From assembly GCA_012845835.1 (NCBI GenBank), contig JABAKD010000008.1, positions 12,847,501 to 12,911,500 of the forward strand: DNA of 64,000 nucleotides, read 5' to 3'. This document shows positions 58,201 to 64,000 of the stretch, piece after piece. The translations under genes and the position numbers were made by a program. The stretch comes from Undaria pinnatifida (Eukaryota > Sar > Phaeophyceae > Laminariales > Alariaceae). The stretch's first letter is position 1; every line of letters begins with the position of its first letter. The notes beneath the pieces are model-generated. The model was not told the origin of the DNA. It ran no database searches and saw only the letters and a list, made by a program, of their open reading frames with translations.

Positions 58201-59481
58201 ATACCTGCCAGCGGTTGCGATGACGGCAGAGTAGCTCCGCTGATCCGGGTCCACCCCATCCTCTCGCATCAGGTCCAGCAAGACCACCGCCCGACGAAGG
58301 TCACCTTTCGCCTTGCAGGCAGCCAGACACGCGTTGTACGTGATCACGTCGGGCCTAAGCCCTTCCTCCGCCATCATCGCCAGCACCTCCGCCGCGGCGA
58401 CAGGGTCGCCCCGCTTCGCCGCCGCGTCTGCGACAGAGTTAAAGGTGATCAGGTCCGGGCGCATGCCTAGGGCCGGACCCAGCTCCCGCATGCGACCCAG
58501 CAGGCGCCGCGCCGAGCTGAGGTCACCGCAGCGCGCGTGTGCGTTGATGGCGGAGTTGTAGGAAATTTTGTCAGGCGCTACGTCGTCGCAGTCGAGCATG
58601 ACTGAGAGGAGGGCTTCGGCTTCAACGGGGCGGCGGCACCGGCCGAGAGCGGAGATGGCTGCGTTGTAGACAAAGACGTTGCGAGGGATGTTGTCTTTGC
58701 GCATTTCCGAGAGAACCACGGGTATGTCCCGCCATGCACCTCGTTGACCCGCGGATTTTACACGGCGAACGAAGTATTTTTGTTTGGAGATGGTGTCGGT
58801 TCGCTTGGCGGAGTTGGCGTGTTTTCGACGTTGGACGTCGGAGACGAGACTTCCGCTATGAATACCACCTTTACCACCCCTGCTGCTGCTGTGGTTGCTG
58901 TTGTTGCTGGTGGTGGTGGTGGCGGTTGTGTTGTTATTATTATTGTTGTTGCTGCTGTTTCTGTCGCTGGTGCTGCTACTGCTGTTGTTGTTACTGCTGC
59001 TACTGTTGTTATTGGTGCTGCTTCTGGTGTTGCTGCCGTTGCTGCTTCTGCTGTTGACGCTGCTCCTGCTGCCGCGTCTATGGGTGCTGCTGCTGTTGCA
59101 CCCGGGATCATGATCCGTTGCAACCGAGGATGTTGGGCTGTTGCTTCTTCTTCCAAAGCTACCAGCCGCCCGTTGGGCACGTTCTGCATCAAGAGCGCAA
59201 GCTCTTCCCAGGGCTCTCCTCTCCGTCCCCGGGAACGTCCACCGTCGAGAGCCACCGTCGATCGCTGTCGAGAGGCAAGAGGCCCTCCCTCGCCGCCCTG
59301 CCGTAACCCACCAAAAACTAACACGGGACTGTACTGCTGTTGCTGCTGCTGCTGTTGTCCGTTTTCCGCTGCAATCAGAAGCGGCGTACTCAGCCCGTCG
59401 CAGCGACGGCGGGCGCCGACAGGACGGTACTGGAGGGGTAAATGCCGATGTTGCAGTCGTGGTCGCTGGGTGGATAAGCAT
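42988..59481 (-). CDS. pentatricopeptide repeat (PPR) protein, seven exons
   Basis: Exons: 59481-58205, 57064-56890, 56473-56350, 55688-55064, 53468-53354, 45376-45281, 44214-42988. All six introns are GT-AG, the phases agree at every junction, and the joined frame is 1,212 codons with no internal stop. From exon 1 onward, helical 35-residue units follow one another, e.g. DKISYNSAINAHARCGDL, DLITFNSVADAAAKRGD, DVITYNACLAACKAKGDL, DKVTFNTAIAAVGAGGEW and SYSAAMHACGKAGRRDEA; I count about twelve. PPR proteins bind organellar RNA and act in its processing, editing or translation. Residues before the repeats are basic and Ser/Thr-rich with an Asn/Ser tract, which fits an organelle transit peptide, though which organelle is unclear. 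Exon 7 ends in a long Gly/Glu/Val low-complexity stretch. The ATG at 59481 was chosen as the start of the basic leader; an in-frame ATG at 59622 is also possible. No DYW or SMR domain is seen. Confidence 0.88.
44472..44612 (-). repeat. ~120-bp dispersed family, copy in PPR intron 6
   Basis: Minus strand: AAAACCCGACGTGCTCCGTC, TATGGTCATGCGACTACGGC, CATGCACAAACTGAGTAC. The match extends into GCGCTTCGCGCTTGGTG, shared with 63085-63245. Confidence 0.7.
45377..46205. repeat. ~177-bp tandem array with partial copies of PPR exon 6
   Basis: Immediately upstream of exon 6 (in gene orientation), intron 5 holds three more copies of the exon's 5' edge with its 3' splice site, at about 45554, 45731 and 46034. 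Each reads on the minus strand like GTGCAGGTGGCTGGCTGGGA and then AAGCCGCGGTTCGG. A 62-bp block at 46081-46201 is duplicated inside the array. Confidence 0.75.
46358..46642. mobile_element. GACGCGTGC MITE, copy 1
   Basis: Left end GACGCGTGCTACGATAGAGG; right end CCTCTATCGTAGCACG. Internal marks are AATCCCATGGCCTAGGTACA and CCGACGATTTGGGGTTAAGG. No frame of note. Lies in PPR intron 5. Confidence 0.8.
46690..47130 (+). repeat. dispersed repeat interrupted by two ~120-bp family units
   Basis: CCCTCAGCGACCTTCTGGAC, GGTCACAGGT and, after the gap, CGGTACACGCC and TTTTTATCGCGCA match 48585-48760, where they are contiguous. The extra 250 bp here are two tandem units (46785-46885 and 46915-47015) containing CGACGTGCTCCGT, AGGGATGCGAGGGTCTATGG and CATGCACAAA. 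Confidence 0.7.
48240..48400 (+). repeat. ~88-bp tandem duplication
   Basis: TACTACCGTACGTACTGCTG, then CACTGCCGTACTGC, then a T-rich part and AATACAGAG, occur twice. Confidence 0.7.
48585..48760 (+). repeat. dispersed repeat, uninterrupted copy
   Basis: Same blocks as 46690-47130 without the insert; a C17 homopolymer (about 48641-48657) marks the position of the insert. Confidence 0.65.
48800..48872 (-). pseudogene. tRNA-like remnant
   Basis: Minus strand: A-box-like TGGTTCAATGG and B-box-like GTTTCGAGCCC with the 43-44 nt spacing of a tRNA. The acceptor arms do not pair and the D stem is broken, so this is at most a tRNA-derived fragment. Confidence 0.4.
49300..49440 (+). repeat. dispersed repeat shared with 42790-42965
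   Basis: GATCCTCCTGGAGATC, then a poly-A run, then CGTTCGTTTGTGTACCAGTT. Confidence 0.65.
49552..49800 (-). repeat. ~245-bp dispersed repeat, reverse copy of 51466-51708
   Basis: Minus strand runs from GATCGCGAGCCCCC, through GACACGGCCGGGAGCTGG, to GGGGCGGCTACCGTAGAACG, matching the plus strand of 51466-51708. Both copies lie beside GACGCGTGC MITE sequence. Confidence 0.65.
49821..50090. mobile_element. GACGCGTGC MITE, copy 2
   Basis: Ends ACCGCGTGCTACGATAGAG and CTCTATCGTAGCACGCGTC. Internal marks are AATCCCATGGCCTAGGTACA and CCGACGATTTTGGGTTAAGG. Confidence 0.8.
50763..51128. mobile_element. hAT-like MITE with internal satellite, copy 5
   Basis: Starts CAGGGCTTTTCACGG and ends CGCGAAAAGCCCCG, inverted termini. 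The flanking 8-mers CTTTATTC (left) and GTTTATTC (right) match at seven of eight bases, as expected for an old 8-bp target duplication. The interior is dominated by about 28 GATCC pentamers (50866-51010). Confidence 0.7.
51166..51347 (+). repeat. 12-bp minisatellite (AACTACAGAGGT)n
   Basis: About 15 units, slightly diverged. In-frame translation gives TTEV repeats only because the unit is a multiple of three. Confidence 0.85.
51466..51708 (+). repeat. ~245-bp dispersed repeat
   Basis: Reverse partner of 49552-49800. Begins CTACGATAGCCCCCC and ends GGTTCCGTAGAACG. Confidence 0.65.
52204..52252. repeat. (AAC)n microsatellite
   Basis: Sixteen AAC units. Unlike the two GTT tracts at the left it lacks the conserved flank. 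Confidence 0.9.
52460..52726. repeat. GACCCG satellite element (hAT-like MITE family), copy 6
   Basis: Starts CAGGGATTTTCACGGGTCA and ends CCGTGGAAAGCCCTC. The interior has AGGAGGTCTCACGGGTCGGG units in the opposite orientation to most copies. Confidence 0.7.
52752..53075 (-). repeat. ~174-bp satellite, two units, reverse of 13410-13925
   Basis: TCGTTTGGGCTGG, GCACGGTGGCT, CAAGAGYT and CCCCGGGATYTWAAGC recur in order 174 bp apart. Confidence 0.7.
53580..54035 (+). repeat. ~236-bp tandem duplication in PPR intron 4
   Basis: Both units contain TTTTTTTCGGGG, AACGCCAATGG, AAGCCATTGCAATT, AGACAATGCAAG and AACAACGCCAGCRAACTCCC. Confidence 0.8.
54149..54481 (+). mobile_element. tRNA-derived SINE, copy 2
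   Basis: The head GCCGGTCGCCCCGGTGG leads into an intact A box (TGGTCTAGTGG) and B box (GTTCGATTCCC) at tRNA spacing. A ~230-bp unrelated body follows and then an A9 tail (GATGAAGAAAAAAAAATG). The closest tRNA-like feature is TGGTCTAGTGGTTA, as in Glu/Asp tRNAs, but the anticodon arm does not fold well. Lies in PPR intron 4. Confidence 0.75.
57326..57500 (-). mobile_element. GACGCGTGC MITE, truncated reverse copy
   Basis: GCTACGATAGAGA is followed by GGCTCCTTAACCCAAAATCG and CCAGGCCATGGGATT, the complement of the internal marks; the far end is lost. Confidence 0.65.
57526..57804. mobile_element. GACGCGTGC MITE, copy 3
   Basis: Ends GACGCGTGCTACGCTAGAGG and CCTCTATCGTAGCACGGCGTC. Same interior order as copies 1 and 2. 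Lies in PPR intron 1. Confidence 0.8.
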
Positions 59482-60540
59482 GGCGCCCTCTAGCCTCGTC
59501 AGCACGCTGTGTGTGTGCGGGCTGCGGCTGTGGTTCAACTTATTTGGCTTGGGTTCCCGTTTGAGTAACGCCGACTCGATATTTATGAACTCCTTGTTGT
59601 ATTTTTCGGGCACCTCAAGCACACGCCTTGCTGTACGTGCAAAGCTCCCTACCGAGAGATGTCGTCAAACAGGCGACTGAAGGACCACGACGACTGCGAG
59701 GTAAGGTCTCAACGCCAAATTTTATGGCCTTTTCCGTAGCTCCGATGCTCGACAAAACTACGCACATCGCTCGGAAAGACGCTCATTTGCCTCATTTTAT
59801 CCTTTTGCTTCTAGAAACCCTCGTTGCTCACACCTCAGACTTAGACCTCTCACGGAGGACCGGCTATTGCCGCATCTTGAGTGGCTTGTTGTATGTGCCG
59901 CAGTATCGTGCCGCTTCTGTCTATGGACTTGTGTGCAGAGGGCGTTCAGTGGTCATTGCTGGTTGGTCTTACCTGGTACCTGTTAGGTGTGCCAGCTGCG
60001 CCAATTCACTCTCAATTCACGCTGCATGTTAGCAAGAACTTCCCTGGTGGAGCCCGGCCGACATGCCGTTTGTTTGGGTGCTGTGACATCTGGATTGCGT
60101 GCTGTCCAGCTGTCAAGGCTGTACCGGGTACTACTAGTTCAAATTGGTCTGGTGGTTAGTGCGCGGACGATTTGTTCCAAGCATGTCTTAAAAACAGACA
60201 GCAGGCAGTAATTTGTATGTATGACCTCCAACCTTTTGGGCTGCCAGGTATTGCGAACAAGAAGAAGTGAGAGTTGCGGTCTCATTACCAACCGTAGTCC
60301 AGGAAGAGCGGGCAACAGCAGCAGCAGTACGAGCACAAGCTAAAGTACCATCATGCTGCCTGCGCGCGTGTCGACCGTCTCCCAACGTTGCACTTCTGAC
60401 ACACACCCTACGAGTACTACCTGTACCCCAGGTGCCGAGGCAATTTTGTGTACCCGATGCTCTACAGCAGTAGCAGTAATTGTCATAATGTTTCGACGCT
60501 TTTCCCCTCTGAAACGCTTATCCGAAGGGGATATTATTTC
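59482..60540. other. upstream region of the PPR gene
   Basis: No further exon or promoter element could be identified. In-frame sequence remains open to the ATG at 59622. Short frames here lack recognisable domains. Confidence 0.4.
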
Positions 60541-60905
60541 CAGGGCTTTTTACGGGTCAGGTCAAACCTCGCAGGCCGGGTCGGGTCGGGTCGGATCGGA
60601 TCAAGTGAACTGACCCGACCCGTGAGATTTGTAGAACGTCCTGACCCGATCCGCGACCAGACCCGACCCCTGAGATTTCCAAACCTCCTGACCCGACCCG
60701 ACCTGGCCCGTGATATTTATAAACGTCACGAACCCGACCCGACCTGACCCGAGATATTTTGAACACCTCCTGACCCAACCCGCCAGGCTCGAATGCACCA
60801 TGAGATGCACGTCACGTCGCGGGTTGTTGGGTCACCTTGACCCGCGAGTTTTTTTCTCCCGAGCCACGGGTTCGATCCGTGAATCTGACTTGCGGGTTCA
60901 CATTT
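60541..60905. repeat. GACCCG satellite element (hAT-like MITE family), copy 7
   Basis: Starts CAGGGCTTTTTACGGGTCAG. GACCCG arrays are separated by GTGAGATTTGTAGAACGTCC-type spacers. The right end is not clear. Confidence 0.65.
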
Positions 60906-61092
60906 AGTCTGTGCTTTCGTACCCCCGCACTGATATGCGGCCTGGATGTAACTGGGTATCGATGGAGCAGGAGACACACAAATATGCACACTTGGCGGCG
61001 TTTTGACGTATGATACGAATAGGATCTAAAGGAGTATCAGCAGCACCACGGACGCCCTCGGATAGGAAGCAATAAGGTGTCAATGTGGTGGA

Positions 61093-61467
61093 TGCGCGGG
61101 TCAGATAGATCCACGGGTCCTACCCGCGGTTCAGAAGAAACAACTCTCGGGTCAAGTGGCCCGACCCGTGACATGACCTGTATCTCGCGGGTCATGAAGC
61201 GACCCCGCACGCGAGATTTCCAAACCACTTAATTAGACCCGACCTGACCCACGATATTTCAAATTATGTTGACCGGACTCGACCCGACCCGTGAGAGTTC
61301 AAAACCTCTTAACCCGACCCGACCCGACCCGACCCGACCCGACCCGACCCGACCCGTGAGATTTTAAAACCTCTTAGCCCCACCCGACCCTTGAGATTTC
61401 AAAACTTCTTCACCCGACCCGACCCAACTCGTTTTGAAAACCTCCTGGCCCGTGAAAGGCCCGGGTT
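61093..61467. repeat. GACCCG satellite element (hAT-like MITE family), copy 8
   Basis: The longest pure GACCC run of the family is here (about 61313-61357). Ends CCCGTGAAAGGCCCGG. Confidence 0.65.
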
Positions 61468-61604
61468 TTACCTTCTGTAACAAGTATTAAGATTTACCTG
61501 GTAAATGTGAAGCACGCTCCGAGCTCGCTCGACCTACAACAACAAGTTTAGCGCACAGCAGTGGAGGGCTCCCAATAGTGCCAGCGTATATGTGCCAGTC
61601 CACT

Positions 61605-61805
61605 ACACCGGCACTGTTCAGGGACCCGGCGCTATTGGGAATAATGATGCTATGGAGTTACTGTAGATAATTCCAGTCGTGCCGAGCCATCTCACAGGCA
61701 CTATAGAGGACAGTGACACTATTTATTCAGCACTATAGAGGAAATTAGCACTGTTCAACCGGCACTATAGAGAAAAATGGCACTATTGAACCGGCACTAT
61801 ATGGG
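61605..61805. repeat. GGCACTATAGAG-type short repeats
   Basis: CCGGCACTATAGAG(A/G)A and (T/G)GCACTATT alternate about every 30 bp, with CCGGCACTGTTCA at both ends of the tract. Confidence 0.65.
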
Positions 61806-62237
61806 AACCCCCCACTGTGTGCGACTACAAGGTATGAGAGGAGAGGAGCGAGGAGAATTTCAGGTAATGAGTTGGACAATGATGTAGGTGTGGCGGGGAG
61901 GGGAGGGGAGATATTCAGGTTTTGATTGGACAACGGGTTCAGTAGTATCAATGCGCATAATGATTATGGACTGAATTTGCCCCTTGAGTAAAATTATCCT
62001 GTTCGTTCACCCTTGCAACATCGAGGAAAGTCACGTTTCTTGAAAGAGCATTACACCTGCAAAAACGCGTGACCGGAGTATAACGCCGCCTGCAAAGATG
62101 AACATCGACCGTTAACTTGATCGAATTCGCAGTTAACGTATTTGAAGCAGTTATTATAAAATAGCAACAGCCGTACCCCATCCATATCCACATGCTCATA
62201 CGAAAATACTATATGTTTTTTCTTTTATTTTGCTCAG
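61806..62237. other. presumed intron or upstream region of the Erv1 gene
   Basis: No exon recognised. Contains a 75-bp repeat copy (62082-62160). A T-rich stretch ending TTTTGCTCAG gives the 3' splice site at 62237. Confidence 0.5.
62082..62160 (+). repeat. 75-bp dispersed repeat
   Basis: ACGCCGCCTGCAAAGATGAA, CATCGACCGTTAACTTGATC, GAATTCGCAGTTAACGT. Confidence 0.65.
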
Positions 62238-63517
62238 AATCCAGCATGTAAGGATATCTCGGACATGCTGAAGAAGGGCAGAGCGCTAGGCCAAAAAAAA
62301 AAGAGCGACAACGCCAAGCGCGAAGCGGCGAATCGAGCGGCTGCTGCAAAGGCCGACGGGGGGGAGGAGGGTGCAGCAGCAGCCACCGCTGCTGCAGCTG
62401 CTGCTGCTGTGGCGGCGGCGGGTGCTGCGGGTAACGATGAGGGATGTCCACTGGATAAGGGGGAGCTCGGAGCAGCCACGTGGGGGTTGGTGAGTGCGCT
62501 CCGGAGGGTAGACCGTTTGGTGGTTGGAGGGGGGGGGAAGATTGTGGTGGTGGTGGTTGGAAAGAGGTGGTAGTGTTGTTGTTGGTACCGGTGTTGGTGT
62601 TGTTGGTGCTGGTGTTGCGTTAGTGTCGGTGATGCTGGTTGTTGTTGGTGTTGGTGTTGGTGTTGGTGTTGGTGTTGGTGTTGGTGTTGGTGTTGGTGTT
62701 GGTGTTGGTGTTGGTGTTGGTGTTGGTGTTGGTGTTGGTGTTGGTGTTGGTGTTGGTGTTGGTGTTGGATGTTGGTGTTGTTGCTGTTGGTGTTGGGTGT
62801 TGTTGGTGTTGCTGCAGCTGTATCTGTTGCTCGTGCTGTTGCTGTCGCTGTTCCTGGACCTCGAAAGCGGTGGTGACGAGCATCGACATTGCTATTCGCG
62901 CACCTCCTACGTTACAACGACCATACAGATTCACTTGATGCGCGTGCTAAAAAAGTAGAGTTCCTTTGACAACCTGCGCGATACCTTGCCCCCACCTGAA
63001 GTATTTCGATACTAGCATCCATATGCAAGAAAATGGACCCAAGGTACCGAAGTCCGTCTCACAAGCGGTTCTTCGTACATAGGATGCAGCTCACGCTTCA
63101 TGCGAATGCGCCAAATACCTCACGGGCGCTTCGCGCTCGGTGCACGCAATGTCTACCTGGTCGGTAAAAACCCGACGTTTCCGTCCCGGCACTGTAAGGA
63201 TGCCAGGATCTATGACCTTGTAGACTACGACCATGCATGCTAATGATGACACTCCGGCACAAGGCGTCACCTCTTTTCACAACCGTGTATCTCTGTGAGT
63301 CGAGAACTTCGTTGGCACTCATATTTTGCGAGCTGAGTCTATTTGTTGGAACACCGTGTATCTGCCAGATGCACACAACCGCGGCTCACTACCCGGAGAA
63401 GCCGTCGGAGGGCGCTCAAGACCACGCCAGGGCGTTCTTCGCCAGCATGGCCGCGCTGTACCCCTGCACCTACTGTCGGAAGGATTTCGCCAAGGAAATT
63501 CGCAAGCAGCCGCCAGA
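62238..63517 (+). CDS. Erv1/ALR-type FAD-linked sulfhydryl oxidase, partial
   Basis: Two exons: 62238-62489 and 63369-63517. The junction TTG|GTGAGT to CCAG|ATGCAC is phase 0. The first carries a PACKDISDML start, a Lys/Ala-rich linker and CPLDKGELGAATWGL. The second continues MHTTAAHYPEKPSEGAQ and ends after YPCTYCRKDFAKEI. Together these are the N-terminal two-thirds of the Erv/ALR fold: the ATW and H...H-YP flavin-contact residues and the CxxC redox pair next to FAD. Such enzymes oxidise Mia40 in the mitochondrial intermembrane space; that localisation is not shown here. An upstream exon with the start codon and a downstream exon with the last helix and second cysteine pair are missing, the latter probably beyond 64000. 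The intron holds a GTTGGT array. Confidence 0.85.
62640..62768. repeat. (GTTGGT)n hexamer array
   Basis: About 21 perfect units inside the Erv1 intron. The long Val-Gly or Asn-Thr frames across it are repeat translations. Confidence 0.9.
63085..63245 (+). repeat. ~120-bp dispersed family, longest copy
   Basis: AATGCGCCAAATACCTCACG, GCGCTTCGCGCTCGGTG, AAAACCCGACGTTTCCGTCC, ACGACCATGCATGC. Lies in the Erv1 intron. Confidence 0.7.
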
Positions 63518-63697
63518 GTAAGAAGAAGGGACGAGTAGAAGACAGTTGATGTAGTTCCTGTGTCGTTTCCCTCGTACAGCGTTTGAGAAGCCTGAGAGTT
63601 ACCTGCGGTAACGACCCTTCGGCTCGACTTTGCGCGGACCACAAGAAAATGTTTGTTTTATATCTAATTAAGTTGGTTTAGGACACGCCCTGTGTTG

Positions 63698-63790
63698 AAA
63701 GGAAGGACTTCAAGAAGAAAAGTTACAAGCGGCCACCGCCGTAAGAAAAAATGAGGCGCACGAAAGATAGTTGGTGCCGTAGTTTTTTTG
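63698..63790 (+). pseudogene. partial copy of Erv1 exon 2 with its 5' splice site
   Basis: GGAAGGACTTCAAGAAGAAA, then AAGCGGCCACCGCC and GTAAGAAAAAATGAG, parallels GGAAGGATTTCGCCAAGGAA, then AAGCAGCCGCCAGA and GTAAGAAGAAGGGACGAG at 63478-63555. The reading frame is not kept, so it is a decoy rather than an exon. Confidence 0.6.
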
Positions 63791-63818
63791 TTTTTGTTTT
63801 TGCTGTCAAAAATGTAGC

Positions 63819-63907
63819 TTAAGCCTTTCCTTCGCAACTGGAAACCCGTTTATTGGGGACAAATCGCTTGGAAGTAGCATGGGGAGGGGTTTGGGGCTCT
63901 AAAAGGG
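63819..63907 (+). mobile_element. 92-bp TTAA MITE, copy 4
   Basis: Starts TTAAGCCTTTCCTTCGCAAC and ends GGGGCTCTAAAAGGG. The right TTAA is lost. Confidence 0.75.
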
Positions 63908-64000
63908 ACCACACTACACTACCACACCACACTTCCGGTTATTTTCGTACATGCCGTGTGTTAGACTTTTTCACGGACCACGATGATTTTTTTTCGTTTC

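Noticed and set aside
58744-59493. 249-codon plus-strand frame rich in Ala/Val
   Set aside because: It is the antisense of the Asn/Ser low-complexity leader of the PPR gene, whose exon structure is far better supported.
62524-62958. Long Val-Gly / Asn-Thr frames
   Set aside because: They are translations of the GTTGGT hexamer array in the Erv1 intron.

Overview
This window looks like nuclear DNA from an intron-rich eukaryote with low gene density. A stramenopile, most likely a brown alga, fits best. That is inference from the very long introns (up to about 8 kb), the balanced base composition, the abundant simple repeats and poly-G/poly-C tracts, and the gene types present; no sequence here fixes the species. 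There is no operon structure, and no rRNA gene or CRISPR array was seen.

Host genes. Left edge: a minus-strand gene (6468 to 3230, 3' end outside the window) encodes a BRUTUS-like hemerythrin/HHE protein in five visible exons. Right half: a minus-strand pentatricopeptide-repeat (PPR) gene runs from 59481 to 42988. Its seven exons join through GT-AG introns into one uninterrupted 1,212-codon reading frame; intron 5 alone is about 8 kb. Right edge: a plus-strand Erv1/ALR sulfhydryl oxidase gene (62238 to 63517, both ends incomplete). A tRNA-Met(CAT)-like gene with a T5 terminator lies at 42432-42504.

Mobile DNA. The centre (25324-36477) is a complete-looking 11.15-kb tyrosine-recombinase retrotransposon on the minus strand. 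It has gag with a CCHC zinc knuckle, RT-RNase H with a methyltransferase-like tail, and a tyrosine recombinase. It is bounded by perfect split direct repeats in the order A1-genes-B1-A2-B2, the PAT/Ngaro arrangement of the DIRS order. Its gag appears to be split by a 2.46-kb spliceosomal intron. Three small frame lesions are present although the terminal repeats are identical.

Around these lie several small repeat families: a tRNA-derived SINE (two copies); a 92-bp TTAA-flanked MITE (four copies, one nested in another MITE); a MITE with 20-bp inverted ends GACGCGTGCTACGATAGAGG; a hAT-like MITE with CAGGG...CCCTG ends and an internal GACCCG satellite (about eight copies); a 75-bp dispersed repeat (six clear copies plus fragments); a ~120-bp family; and many local tandem duplications. 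All three host genes have partial exon copies, each carrying a splice site, in or beside neighbouring introns. The stretches 6.6-25.3 kb and 36.5-42.4 kb contain no gene I can recognise.
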